Below, piece after piece: positions 32,537 through 41,188 of a stretch of DNA of 64,000 nt. Position numbers and translations under genes: made by a program. Each line of letters opens with the position of its first letter. Positions within the stretch are counted from its first letter, which is position 1. This stretch comes from Actinoalloteichus_B caeruleus. GTDB taxonomy: Bacteria > Actinomycetota > Actinomycetes > Mycobacteriales > Pseudonocardiaceae. The notes under the pieces were generated by a model. That model was not told the DNA's origin and ran no database searches. It saw only the letters and a list, made by a program, of their open reading frames with translations. The stretch lies in the NCBI RefSeq assembly GCF_000718005.1, contig NZ_JODV01000001.1. One strand, written 5' to 3'.

Positions 32537-33274
32537 TCACGCCGCCGTGGACGCCCGGAGGTCCACGAAGCTGTAGGGCGGGAGGGGGCCGACGACCCTG
32601 ATCTCCAGCCATTCCCCGAACCGCCTCTCGGCCACGGCGACCTGGTCGTGGAAGGACTCCATGCCGTCGCGGGGCACCAGGAACGAGGCGTTGAGCAGCG
32701 GGCCGCCCACCTCGCTCGGGACCGTGCTGACCTGGTGGGCCGCGGGTCCCAGGACGTCGAGGACGGCCGAGGCGTCCTCCCGCCGGCGCACGTCCAGGGC
32801 ACCGGCGACCAGTTCTCCCAACCGGAGCCGGTCCTGGTGGCCCGCACCCTCCCTGGTCCGTTCGTTGAGCCTCAGCAGCTCCGGGTCGGCGAGGAGGATC
32901 TGGCGGAGGACGACGTCCTCCCGGTGGGTCACCTTGACGTTGATCTCCACCATCTGGTCGACCTCGTCGAGCAGCCGGGAGAAGTGGGCGGCACCGCCCG
33001 CGAGCTCGCCGAGGACGGTGCCCTCGTCGGGGGAGACGACCCCGAAACCGAAGGGCAGCACCGCGCCCTGCTCACCGAGGGCGTCCAGGACCCGCTGGTG
33101 CGCGATCAGGTCGCGCCGTTTCCCCCGCAGGTCGCGGGGGGCCTCGCTGACCACGACGGCCAGTCCTCCGTCGCGCAGGACCCGCAGGGGCGGCCGGTCC
33201 GGGCCCACCCCGTGGTGGGAGGACAGGTCGGCGGGGTGGTCACCTCGGATGATCCCGTACAGGTAGAACGTCAT
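32537..33274 (-). CDS. gvpF: GvpL/F family protein GvpF
   Basis: A 245-residue GvpF. It opens with MTFYLYGIIRGDHPADL, has the central AVLPFGFGVVSPDE and a helical hairpin, and closes with VVGPLPPYSFVDL, the shared GvpF/L ending. GvpF sits on the gas-facing or growing side of the shell and is required for assembly in studied organisms. Its ATG overlaps the gvpA stop by one base (TGATG), so translation is coupled to that of the shell protein. Confidence 0.92.
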   Translation of the reverse strand: MTFYLYGIIRGDHPADLSSHHGVGPDRPPLRVLRDGGLAVVVSEAPRDLRGKRRDLIAHQRVLDALGEQGAVLPFGFGVVSPDEGTVLGELAGGAAHFSRLLDEVDQMVEINVKVTHREDVVLRQILLADPELLRLNERTREGAGHQDRLRLGELVAGALDVRRREDASAVLDVLGPAAHQVSTVPSEVGGPLLNASFLVPRDGMESFHDQVAVAERRFGEWLEIRVVGPLPPYSFVDLRASTAA

Positions 33275-33714
33275 CAGCTGGCCTCCTCCTTGCGGCGAGC
33301 GCTCCGACGGCGTGGCTGCTCCTCGTCGTCACGTCCCTTCCCGGAGGCCTCCTCGCGACCGTCCCGGAAGGACTCCGCGACCGTCTCCACCGCCCCGGAG
33401 AGCGCGCCCTTGGACTTGCCCTTGGCGCCCTTCTCGGTGATGCTCCCGATCATCTCCGGCAGGGTCTCGGACTTGGAGTTGTGCGTGAGGTCGAGCCGGT
33501 TGCAGGCCTCGGCGAAACGCAGGTAGGTGTCCACACTGGCCACCACCACCCGAACGTCGATGGTCAGCAGTTCGATGCCGACCAGGGACACCCGGACGAA
33601 GGCGTCGATCACCAGTCCCCGGTCCAGGATCAGTTCCAGGACGTCGTACAGGCTGCCGGACCGGCCGCCTCCCGAGCCGCTGGCCTGGCTGTTCTGCTGT
33701 GTCGCGACGGTCAT
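33274..33714 (-). CDS. gvpA: major gas vesicle shell protein GvpA
   Basis: A 146-residue GvpA-type protein. The shell core at residues 21-73, SLYDVLELILDRGLVIDAFVRVSLVGIELLTIDVRVVVASVDTYLRFAEACNRL, is very close to the family consensus. The long tail (about 80-146) is Lys/Arg/Glu-rich; extended tails are usual in actinobacterial GvpA but absent in cyanobacteria. ATG at 33714 with GAGGAGG upstream. It is the second gene, behind gvpO, with a strong hairpin in the 136-bp gap between them. Confidence 0.92.
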   Translation of the reverse strand: MTVATQQNSQASGSGGGRSGSLYDVLELILDRGLVIDAFVRVSLVGIELLTIDVRVVVASVDTYLRFAEACNRLDLTHNSKSETLPEMIGSITEKGAKGKSKGALSGAVETVAESFRDGREEASGKGRDDEEQPRRRSARRKEEAS

Positions 33715-33784
33715 CGTGCGCTGCCTCCTCTTCTGCCTCGGCGATCGTGCGCCGTGGAGCGTCTCGGCATGTCGTTCCCGTCGG

Positions 33785-33807
33785 CTCCGCGCCCGGTCGG
33801 CGCGGAG
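33785..33807 (-). repeat. strong hairpin in the gvpO-gvpA gap
   Basis: CTCCGCGCC-N5-GGCGCGGAG, a perfect 9-bp stem with no T-run, inside the operon and 71 bases before the gvpA start. It could act as an RNA processing or stability element that sets the level of gvpA relative to gvpO. Confidence 0.5.
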
Positions 33808-33850
33808 TGGCGGGGGCGGGCGGGGGCGGGTCGGGGCCGCCCGCACCGGG

Positions 33851-34171
33851 TCACCGGTCGGCCTGCCCCCGTGCGTAGCGCGCGATCCGCTGGTAGCCCA
33901 GGAGCTCCCCGTCGGAGTCCACCTCGACCCGGTAGGTGGCCAGCAGGCTCATGGTGTCGGGGACCCTGGCGAGCTCGACGACCTCGAGGGTCACCTGCCA
34001 GCCCTCATCGGCGCGGGACAGGCCGGAGACGCTTTCCGGGACGAGTCCGGTGATGTCCTGGAACTGGTCCCGCGCCGCCCGCACCCGCTGGGCTGCTCCC
34101 AGCCGCCGGCCGGCGCGGGGCGCCTCCTCCTCGTCAGCGGTCCTCGGCGTGTCCGCGTCCTTCTCGGGCAT
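33851..34171 (-). CDS. gvpO: gas vesicle protein GvpO
   Basis: A 106-residue GvpO. The conserved region covers residues 30-105: ARDQFQDITGLVPESVSGLSRADEGWQVTLEVVELARVPDTMSLLATYRVEVDSDGELLGYQRIARYARG. GvpO is an accessory protein reported to affect gvp expression or assembly in haloarchaea; in actinobacteria it is the first gene. I chose the ATG at 34171, which has GGGAGG 13-18 bases upstream and GGAG nearer; the in-frame GTG at 34195 has no ribosome binding site. Confidence 0.9.
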   Translation of the reverse strand: MPEKDADTPRTADEEEAPRAGRRLGAAQRVRAARDQFQDITGLVPESVSGLSRADEGWQVTLEVVELARVPDTMSLLATYRVEVDSDGELLGYQRIARYARGQADR

Positions 34172-34236
34172 CTCCGCTGCCTCCCTCCCACCCACCGCCC
34201 GGTGTCACCGTGCGTGTCGCTGCGCTGGTCCGTCGT

Positions 34237-34262
34237 CTACCCGAACGAGTGAGAGGCGAAAC
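34237..34262 (-). promoter_or_regulatory. SigB/SigF-type promoter of the gas vesicle cluster
   Basis: On the minus strand, GTTT (34262-34259), a 16-base spacer and GGGTAG (34242-34237) match the consensus for actinobacterial general-stress sigma factors (GTTT-N15-17-GGGTA). The predicted transcript begins about 60 bases before the gvpO ATG. This points to induction by stress or late growth. Confidence 0.7.
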
Positions 34263-34568
34263 GGCCGAGGAAGCGCCCTCCTCTCGACGCGATGGACGGG
34301 AGCGAGTGGGGAACGCCCGGTCAGCGAAGTCCTCACAGGACTTCTCCGGTGGCGGAACTCCCTGGTGACGAGCACCGGGTCGGCCGGAGCGGCGACCCTC
34401 GGCCGCCCGGGGGCGGGGCGGCCGGGGCGGCGCCGCCGGGGGCGGGGAGGCGGACGCGCCAGACCTTGGGCACGGGGCTCGCGGCCACCACCGGCCGACC
34501 CCGTCGCCGCCCCACGCACCCCGCCGTCGAGGACGCCCCCACCCCTCCGCCCGAGACACCCCACCCCC

Positions 34569-34602
34569 CGTAGTGACCGAAATATGTATTGTGGTCACTA
34601 CG
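34569..34602. promoter_or_regulatory. palindromic TetR operator
   Basis: A perfect ten-bp inverted repeat, CGTAGTGACC-N14-GGTCACTACG, ends 18 bases before the TetR start codon. The AT-rich spacer contains TATTGT, a possible -10. The size fits a TetR dimer, so the gene is probably autoregulated. The rest of the 449-bp gap back to gvpO holds only the gas vesicle promoter. Confidence 0.75.
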
Positions 34603-34620
34603 ACGTCCCCAGGAGAGGCG

Positions 34621-35316
34621 ATGCCCCGACCACTGATCCCCAACAGACCGGACGCGATCCTCGACGCCGCCGAGGCCCTCGTCCTGGAACACGGCTACGA
34701 CCGCATGACGATCGACCGCATCGCCGCTCGCGCCGGGATCGGGAAGGGCGCCGTCTACCGGGAGTACGACAGCAAGCCCGCCGTGCTCGACGCACTGCTC
34801 CGCCGGTCGATGCGACGACTCGTCGCCACCGTGCGACGTCGGGTCGTCGAGCACGAGGGGACGGTGGGGCTGAGCCTCGCGTGGCGCCTCGGCCTGAACG
34901 CGTTGCGGGCCGACCCGCTGATGCTGCGCTGCTACCTCGGTGACACCGACCTGCTCGGCTCCTACGTCCGCTCCGTCGAGGACGACCGGTACGTCTCCCG
35001 GCGGCGGTGGCTGGTCGAGTACCTGACGGCCATCCAGCGGGCGGGCGCCCTCGACGCCGAGGTCGATCCGGACGCCCTGGCCATCGTGCTCAGCTCCATC
35101 AGCATCGGTCTCATCTCGGCGTCCTCAGTGGTCGGGCCCATCAGCCCCGAGCAGTTCGACCGGGCGGTCGAACTGGTCATCACCCTCGTCGAACGCGGCC
35201 TCGAGGCGAACACCGCTCCCGACCCGGAACGGACCCGCCAGGCCCAGTTCGGACAGCTCGACCTGATCTCCCACCAGCTCGACCCCGCCACCACGACAGA
35301 GGAGCACCCCTCATGA
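34621..35316 (+). CDS. TetR-family transcriptional regulator
   Basis: A 231-residue regulator. The helix-turn-helix is at residues 10-55: PDAILDAAEALVLEHGYDRMTIDRIAARAGIGKGAVYREYDSKPAVLDALL. The rest is a helical ligand and dimer domain. I chose the ATG at 34621 (CAGGAGAGG upstream); the GTG-type start 48 bases earlier would lie within the operator. It overlaps the following hydrolase by 4 bp (ATGA), so both are one operon, probably controlled by this protein. The ligand may be the hydrolase substrate or product. Confidence 0.92.
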   Translation: MPRPLIPNRPDAILDAAEALVLEHGYDRMTIDRIAARAGIGKGAVYREYDSKPAVLDALLRRSMRRLVATVRRRVVEHEGTVGLSLAWRLGLNALRADPLMLRCYLGDTDLLGSYVRSVEDDRYVSRRRWLVEYLTAIQRAGALDAEVDPDALAIVLSSISIGLISASSVVGPISPEQFDRAVELVITLVERGLEANTAPDPERTRQAQFGQLDLISHQLDPATTTEEHPS

Positions 35317-36221
35317 CACGGTCCATCTTCGAGTCGTCGGCGGACCTCAGCCTGGCCGGTGGACCCATCCGGCTGCACCAGGCCGGACCCAAGGGCGCTC
35401 CCCCCGTGCTGCTGCTGCACGGCGCGATGCTGGACACCTCCGAGTACACCTGGCGCGGGATCCTGCCGGGCCTGGCCAGGGCGCACCGGGTGCACGCGAT
35501 CGACTGGCCCCGGCACGGCGGCAGCCGCCCCTGGCAACGAGGTCGCCGCATCACCCAGGAACTCCTCGAACAGATCATCACCGAACTGCTCGACCACCTG
35601 GGCATCGCGAAGGTGACCCTGGTCGGCCTGTCCATGGGCGGCGGCGTCGGGCTCGGCTACGCGTTGAACAACCCCGACCGGGTCGAGCGCATCGCGGCGT
35701 TGGCGCCGGGCGGTGTCGGCGCGCGCCGCCCCTGGCAGTTCCTGACCTGGCTCACGCTGCGCACCCCGGGCATGCTGCGGTCGACGAGCTGGTTCCTCGC
35801 CCGCGACACCACCTACCTCCGGAAGTCGATGCGTGGTTTCCTCACCGCCGGTGAGGACACCCAGCACTTCGAGACCCTCCACGAACTCGCCCACGCCGAG
35901 TCGGTGGCCAAGCACCGGCACCGCGAGCCGGCGTTGGACGACTGGCAGGTGCTCTCCTACGGCCCGTGGCGGATGGCGCTCGACCACACCCCGCGGCTGC
36001 CGGGGCTCCGGATGCCGGTCCTGTGGATCCGGGGTGACGAGGACCCGCTCGTCGGCCACTCGGAGCTGGCCACCGCCCACCAGTTGGCCCCCGACTCCCG
36101 CTTCGTGACGCTCACCGACGCCGGCCACGTGGCCCCGCTGGACAAGCCCGCCGAGGTGACCACCCTGCTGCTGGACTTCCTCGCCGAGGAGCGCGCGGAG
36201 GACACCGCACCCCGGGCCTGA
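35313..36221 (+). CDS. alpha/beta hydrolase
   Basis: A 302-residue cytoplasmic hydrolase. VLLLHGAMLDTSEYTW holds the HG oxyanion motif, IDWPRHGGSRPW the next loop and VGLSMGGGVGL the nucleophile elbow with Ser. The acid is probably the Asp in WIRGDEDPLVG, and the His lies in LTDAGHVAPLDKP. So the Ser-Asp-His triad is complete, fitting an esterase or C-C bond hydrolase. It is cotranscribed with the TetR gene upstream. The substrate is unknown. Confidence 0.9.
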   Translation: MTRSIFESSADLSLAGGPIRLHQAGPKGAPPVLLLHGAMLDTSEYTWRGILPGLARAHRVHAIDWPRHGGSRPWQRGRRITQELLEQIITELLDHLGIAKVTLVGLSMGGGVGLGYALNNPDRVERIAALAPGGVGARRPWQFLTWLTLRTPGMLRSTSWFLARDTTYLRKSMRGFLTAGEDTQHFETLHELAHAESVAKHRHREPALDDWQVLSYGPWRMALDHTPRLPGLRMPVLWIRGDEDPLVGHSELATAHQLAPDSRFVTLTDAGHVAPLDKPAEVTTLLLDFLAEERAEDTAPRA

Positions 36222-36500
36222 CGCGCCCTTCGGACCAGCTGACCCGCGCGAGCGGTGAGTGACCGACGGACGCCACGTGGACCGGCCACCGCGTTCCTCT
36301 CGCGGGCTGGCCGGGGAGCCGGTGCGCGCGTCGCGGAGCGCGCGGCTCCCCTCGCCGGGCCTCCCGCTCGACGTCCGCACCCCTCCCGGTGCCACCCCGG
36401 CGCCGGGAGGCAGGGGCTCGGCGGGTCGGCGGGTCGCACGAGCGGCGGACGGCCTGGGGCCGGGCAGTCCACCAGCCGGCGAGCCGGGCCGCCGCTCGCG

Positions 36501-37301
36501 TCACCCCGGGGGTTCGGCCACGCGGGTTGATCGCAGGAAGGCCGCCGTGAACTCCTCCACCGCCCGGTCGGTGGAGGGCAGCTCGTCACCGAGCGACGGG
36601 GCCAGCACGGGTCGCAGCAGCAGGTGCATGAGCATGGGGCCGACCAGCAGTTGGACGAGCAGCGGCATCGGCAGTGGCCGCACCCTCCCGGCTCGCACCT
36701 CGCCCATCACGAGTTCCCCGACGCTGCCGAAGAGGCGGGGGAAGTTCTCCTGGAGGAACTCGCCGGCCGGGCCGCCGGGCCGGCTGAGCATGTCACCGAA
36801 GATCGCCGGGATGACGCGCGGTTCCCGCTGGAACGCCGCGACCACCGCGCGGTAGATGGCGCGGACGGTGTCCTCCGTGGTGGCGGGCGGGTCACGCCGG
36901 AGGGAGTCGAGCGCCAGCACCGGGCTGTACCTGTCGAACACCGCCCCGAGCAGACCGTCCCGCCCCCCGAACACCGTGTGCAGGCTGGGCAGGGAGCAGC
37001 GCGCCTCCGCGGCCACCGCGTCCAGGGTCACCGCGCCGAGCCCCCGCTCGCCGATGAGGGTGGCCGCCGCCTCCACCGCCCGCTCCCGCACTGGTCGGCG
37101 ACCACCGGGGTCGATCCCCGCATCGCGGACCGCCTCGTCCAGGCGAGCGCGGGTGCCGCCCAGCCGCCGCAGCAACGTGCTGCGGGAGATGCCGGCCGCC
37201 TCGGCGATGGCGGTCAGGGGTACGTCGGCGACGTCCTGCCCGCGCTCCCGGCTCGCGGCCAGCGCCGCCTGGACGAGTTCCGAACCCACCTGCTCCGACA
37301 T
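36501..37301 (-). CDS. TetR-like regulator with two tandem helix-turn-helix regions
   Basis: A 266-residue regulator. The usual TetR DNA-binding domain is at residues about 72-122: RERAVEAAATLIGERGLGAVTLDAVAAEARCSLPSLHTVFGGRDGLLGAVF. Before it, residues 10-58 form a second similar region (VQAALAASRERGQDVADVPLTAIAEAAGISRSTLLRRLGGTRARLDEAV). Thus the protein looks like two TetR N-termini in tandem followed by one helical effector domain. ATG at 37301 with GAGGAGGGG upstream. It is divergent from an FAD oxidoreductase gene and a GATAT-N2-ATATC palindrome lies between. Confidence 0.88.
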   Translation of the reverse strand: MSEQVGSELVQAALAASRERGQDVADVPLTAIAEAAGISRSTLLRRLGGTRARLDEAVRDAGIDPGGRRPVRERAVEAAATLIGERGLGAVTLDAVAAEARCSLPSLHTVFGGRDGLLGAVFDRYSPVLALDSLRRDPPATTEDTVRAIYRAVVAAFQREPRVIPAIFGDMLSRPGGPAGEFLQENFPRLFGSVGELVMGEVRAGRVRPLPMPLLVQLLVGPMLMHLLLRPVLAPSLGDELPSTDRAVEEFTAAFLRSTRVAEPPG

Positions 37302-37466
37302 GGTCCCCTCCTCGGCGCACCGCGACCCTACCGTTCGCCGCACGGGCACGAGCGGACTCGGATGACCGGGCACGGGGGGACCGCGTCGGCGCGATCGACC
37401 ACGGCTCGCCGCCGCACGACATCCCCGCGGCCTCGCCGGAGTCGGGCGGTCACGACAACCTCGGGG

Positions 37467-37497
37467 TTGACACGTGGCACTTCGATATACATATCAT
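37467..37497 (+). promoter_or_regulatory. promoter and palindrome before the FAD oxidoreductase
   Basis: A consensus TTGACA -35 (37467-37472) is followed by an AT-rich stretch with the perfect inverted repeat GATAT-AC-ATATC (37484-37495). TATCAT (37492-37497) is a possible -10 with a 19-base spacer. A repressor on the palindrome would cover the promoter; the divergent TetR protein is the likely one. Confidence 0.5.
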
Positions 37498-37537
37498 CGT
37501 TCCAGATTCCACCGACGACGACGGTGAGGGGACGACG

Positions 37538-38761
37538 ATGACGACGAGCACGGTTCTCATCGCGGGGGGTGGACCGGCCGGCATGACGCTGGGCCTGCTC
37601 CTCGCCCGCGCGGGCATCCAGGTCACCGTGCTGGAGAAGCACGCCGACTTCCTGCGGGACTTCCGGGGCGACACGGTTCATCCGTCCACCCAACGCCTGC
37701 TCGACGAGTTGGGTCTCGGAGACGCCTTCCGGGCGCTGCCGCAGACCCCGCTGGGGAACCTCCTCCTCCCCGGTCCGGGTGGCGCCCCGATCACGATCGC
37801 CGACTTCACGCTCCTCCGGGGGACCCACCGGGAGGTGCGGATGGTGCCGCAGTGGGACCTGCTGAACCTGCTGGCGGAGGCGGCGAGCCAGGAACGCACC
37901 TTCACCCTGCGCCGGAACACCGAGGTGATCGACCTGGTCCGGTCACACGGGAAGGTCGCGGGAGTGCGGTACCGGACCAGCGACGGCGAGGAGGGCGTCC
38001 TCCACGCCGACCTCACCATCGCCTGCGACGGCCGCGCCTCGGTGCTGCGACGCGCGGCCGGGCTGCGTCCCGTGGAGTACCCGGTGCCGCTGGATGCGTG
38101 GTGGTTCCGCCTGCCCCGCACCGACGACGGCACGGCCGTCCCGGCCCTCATCCCGAGGTCCGTGGACGGTGCGATGCTGCTCGTCCTCGCCAGGGAGGGT
38201 TTCCAGCAGCTCGCCTTCCTCGCGGCCAAGGGGCGGGATCCGGAGCTCCGGGCGGAAGGTGTCGAGGCGTTCCGGCGGCGGATCGCCGCGATCCGACCCG
38301 ACCTCGCCGAGGAGTCGGGAGCACTGCGGAGCATGGACGACGTGCACCTGCTCGACGTCAAGCTGAACCGGCTCCGCCGGTGGTCGGTCCCCGGCCTGCT
38401 CTGCATCGGCGACGCCGCGCACGCGATGTCCCCGGCGGGCGGCGTGGGCATCAACCTCGCCGTGCAGGACGCCGTGGCCACCGCCCGCCTGCTGGCCGAC
38501 CCGTTGCGACGGGGTCACGTCACGCCCCGCGACCTCGCCAGCGTCCAGCGACGACGCCGGATGCCCACGGTCGTGATCCAGGCGTTGCAACGGGTGCTGC
38601 ACCGGTCCGTCATCGCGCCGGCGTTCTCGGGGAGGCGGACGAACCCTCCCCGGCCGCTGGTCGCGGTGGTGCGCCGCGTCCCCGCCGCTCGGCGGGCGCT
38701 GGCCGCGTTGATCGGCTTCGGCCCGCGCCCGGAGCGGGCGCCCGCGTTCGCCCGACGTTGA
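37538..38761 (+). CDS. FAD-dependent monooxygenase-type oxidoreductase
   Basis: A 407-residue flavoprotein of the aromatic hydroxylase (PHBH-like) type. The N-terminal dinucleotide-binding motif is VLIAGGGPAGMTLGLLLARAG (residues 6-26), with the Glu after VTVLEK. The second FAD motif is LLCIGDAAHAMSPAGGVGINLAVQDAV near 287-313, and DLTIACDGRASVLRR carries the family DG motif. The C-terminal 60 residues are basic and Pro-rich. Such enzymes hydroxylate aromatic or polyketide substrates with NAD(P)H and oxygen. Its expression is probably under the divergent tandem-HTH TetR protein. Confidence 0.9.
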   Translation: MTTSTVLIAGGGPAGMTLGLLLARAGIQVTVLEKHADFLRDFRGDTVHPSTQRLLDELGLGDAFRALPQTPLGNLLLPGPGGAPITIADFTLLRGTHREVRMVPQWDLLNLLAEAASQERTFTLRRNTEVIDLVRSHGKVAGVRYRTSDGEEGVLHADLTIACDGRASVLRRAAGLRPVEYPVPLDAWWFRLPRTDDGTAVPALIPRSVDGAMLLVLAREGFQQLAFLAAKGRDPELRAEGVEAFRRRIAAIRPDLAEESGALRSMDDVHLLDVKLNRLRRWSVPGLLCIGDAAHAMSPAGGVGINLAVQDAVATARLLADPLRRGHVTPRDLASVQRRRRMPTVVIQALQRVLHRSVIAPAFSGRRTNPPRPLVAVVRRVPAARRALAALIGFGPRPERAPAFARR

Positions 38762-38930
38762 GCGGGACGGGACACGGGGGCGAACAGCTCCCTTCCCATC
38801 CACTGGGAAATGACCGCCGCCACCGGGCACTCTTCCGTCCCACCGGTCTCGCTATCGCCCGAACGGGGGATACCCTTCGGCTCGGCCCCGGTGCCGGTTG
38901 GCGGACGGGGACCCGGCGGAGAGGACGATG

Positions 38931-39914
38931 ATGTCGACACCACCACAGGGCGCGGTCGCCCGCGTCGCCGAGCTGGCCGGTCGCTGGTTCGGTGTCCTCG
39001 TGATCCTCGGCGCGGCGGTCGGGCTCGCCCTCCCCGGCCCCACCGCGACACTCGCCCCCTCCGTGCCGCTGCTGCTCGGCGTGATCATGTTCGGGATGGG
39101 CCTCACCCTGCGGCCCGCCGACTTCGCCCTGGTGCTCCGGAGGCCGTGGGCGGTGGGGATCGGGATCGTGGCCCAGTTCGCGGTCATGCCCGTCGCCGGC
39201 TGGCTGGTGGGCACGCTGCTCGGGCTGACCGGCGCCCTGCTGGTCGGCATGGTGCTGGTCGGCTCGGCACCGGGAGGCACCTCCTCCAACGTCATCGTGT
39301 TCCTCGCCAAGGGGGACGTGGCGCTCTCGGTCACGATGACCTCGGTCTCCACCCTGCTGGCTCCGGTGATGACCCCGCTGCTCGTGCTGTGGCTGGCCGG
39401 GTCGAGCCTCCCGGTGGACACGGCGGGGCTGCTCTTCTCGATCGTGCAGACGGTGCTGGTGCCGGTGGTCGCGGGCATCCTGCTGCGGGTGTTCGCCAGC
39501 CGCCTCGTCGCCCACATGCTGCCCGTGCTCCCACTGGTCTCGGTGACCGGTGTGGTCCTCGTGGTCGCCAGCGTCGTCGGGGCGAACGCGGACGCCGTGA
39601 TCAGCAGTGGCGCGCTGCTGATGCTCGCCGTGGTCCTGCACAACGGCATCGGCTACCTGCTGGGCTACCTCGCCGCGCGGGCCGCCCGCCTGGACGAGGC
39701 CTCCCGGCGCGCCGTCAGCGTGGAGATCGGCATGCAGAACTCGGGCCTGGCGGCGAGCCTCGCGACCGTGCACTTCACCCCGCTCGCGGCCCTGCCGGCC
39801 GCGCTGTTCTCGGTCTGGCACAACATCTCCGGCGCGGCCATCGCCTCGTTCTGGGCCCGCCGGCCGACCAGGGACGACCGGGACGACAGGACGCCCGCCA
39901 CCGGGACCGGCTGA
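38931..39914 (+). CDS. bile acid:sodium symporter family transporter
   Basis: A 327-residue inner-membrane protein with about ten transmembrane helices. The family motifs are clear: LLGVIMFGMGLTLRPADFALVLRRP in the first part, GTSSNVIVFLAKGDVALSVTMTSVSTLLAPVMTPLL in the first crossing region and RRAVSVEIGMQNSGLAASLA in the second. Members move organic acids, such as pantoate or bile acids, with sodium. ATG at 38931 with GGAGAGG 6 bases upstream; another ATG is 3 bases earlier. The gene stands alone. Confidence 0.92.
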   Translation: MSTPPQGAVARVAELAGRWFGVLVILGAAVGLALPGPTATLAPSVPLLLGVIMFGMGLTLRPADFALVLRRPWAVGIGIVAQFAVMPVAGWLVGTLLGLTGALLVGMVLVGSAPGGTSSNVIVFLAKGDVALSVTMTSVSTLLAPVMTPLLVLWLAGSSLPVDTAGLLFSIVQTVLVPVVAGILLRVFASRLVAHMLPVLPLVSVTGVVLVVASVVGANADAVISSGALLMLAVVLHNGIGYLLGYLAARAARLDEASRRAVSVEIGMQNSGLAASLATVHFTPLAALPAALFSVWHNISGAAIASFWARRPTRDDRDDRTPATGTG

Positions 39915-40367
39915 GGTGACCGAGGTCGGGTACGCGTCCCGCACGGCGCCGAACGGGTGAAGGGCGAGTCCTCTCCCCTCCACCACCCCTGACCGGGGCA
40001 CGTACCGCTCGGGCGCCCGAGGCACCCCGGCCTGGCCCGCTCCCCGGAGCGGCGGCACCGGGCCGCTCCTCCTCCGCGCCGAAGCAGCCACGGCACGCGC
40101 CCACCCACCCGCCGAGGACACCGTGCCAGCGGGAACCGGGGCCGGGCTCGGCATCACTGGTCGGTCTCCGCGACCGCCCGAGCCGGGCCGTGGCGGACGG
40201 ACCACCGGGGCGATCGGCCCCGGTTCGACGAGGCCTGGCACGCTGCCAGGACCAGCCCACCCGGTCGGGGATCGTGGGACGTCGCACGGTCAGCGGAGCG
40301 GTGGCCCCGCCCACGGCGACCGTCCCCGGTCCGGACGACCCGGCCCGATCTCGAACAGGGGTACCCC
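39915..40367. other. 453-bp intergenic region
   Basis: No gene or clear structural element. The frames that cross it have no recognisable protein features. It should hold the promoter of the nucleotidyltransferase gene. Confidence 0.4.
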
Positions 40368-41132
40368 GTGACCGACAGCGCGTTCCTCACCGCGATCGCC
40401 GACACCCTGCACGCCCTCCCCGGCGTCCACGCCGTCTCCCTGGGCGGGTCGCGCGCCCAGGGGAGGGAGCGCCCGGATTCCGACTGGGACCTGGCGCTCT
40501 ACTACCGGGGGGCGTTCGACCCCGAGGACCTGCGATCGGTGGGCTGGGAGGGCGAGGTCTCCGAGCTGGGCGCCTGGGGCGGCGGCGTGTTCAACGGCGG
40601 CGCATGGCTCCGGGTGGAGGGCAGGGCCGTCGACGTGCACTACCGCGATCTCGACGTCGTGGACGCCCAGGTGGCGCGCGCCAGCCGGGGCGAGTTCGAC
40701 ATCGAGCCCCTGATGTTCCACCTGGCCGGTATCCCCACCTACCTGGTGGTCGGGGAACTCGGCCTGCACCGCGTCCTACGGGGGACCCTCCCCCGCGTGG
40801 ACTACCCGGAGGCGTTGCGCCGCTCGGCGCCGGCGGTGTGGTCGGCCAGGGCGGACCTCACGCTCGACTACGCCGAGCACAACCACGCCCGCGCCGCCCG
40901 TGCCACCCAGTGCCTGGGTGGCATCGCCGTGGCCGCGACCCAGTACGCGCACGCCATCCTCGCCGCCCGGGGCGAATGGGTGACCAACGAGAAGGACCTG
41001 CTCTCCCGGGCGGGTCTCGACGTCCTCCACGGGGAGGTGCTGGCCGCGCGGGGCGAGCCGGACGCGCTGCGCGCCCTGGTCCGGGACACCAGGGTCCGGG
41101 GTCAGGCCCTGGTGCGCGACGCGACGGGCTGA
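40368..41132 (+). CDS. nucleotidyltransferase-fold protein
   Basis: A 254-residue protein with an N-terminal pol-beta-type nucleotidyltransferase fold. The signature is SLGGSRAQGRERPDSDWDLALYY at residues 24-46 (GS and DxD), and a third acidic position follows in RAVDVHYRD. The C-terminal half is helical (AVWSARADLTLDYAEHNHARAARATQ). The catalytic residues look intact. Members adenylylate or nucleotidylate antibiotics, proteins or RNA; the target here is unknown. GTG start at 40368 with CAGGGG upstream. Confidence 0.82.
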   Translation: MTDSAFLTAIADTLHALPGVHAVSLGGSRAQGRERPDSDWDLALYYRGAFDPEDLRSVGWEGEVSELGAWGGGVFNGGAWLRVEGRAVDVHYRDLDVVDAQVARASRGEFDIEPLMFHLAGIPTYLVVGELGLHRVLRGTLPRVDYPEALRRSAPAVWSARADLTLDYAEHNHARAARATQCLGGIAVAATQYAHAILAARGEWVTNEKDLLSRAGLDVLHGEVLAARGEPDALRALVRDTRVRGQALVRDATG

Positions 41133-41188
41133 GGGCGCGTGCGCGGCGTCCTCGGGGCGGGCACGCGGGAGCCGTCGTGGAGCCCAGG

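Noticed and set aside
28287..34171. Gas vesicle cluster as the undescribed system
   Set aside because: Gene content and order are already known from Streptomyces; only its promoter, hairpin and charged tails are reported as findings.
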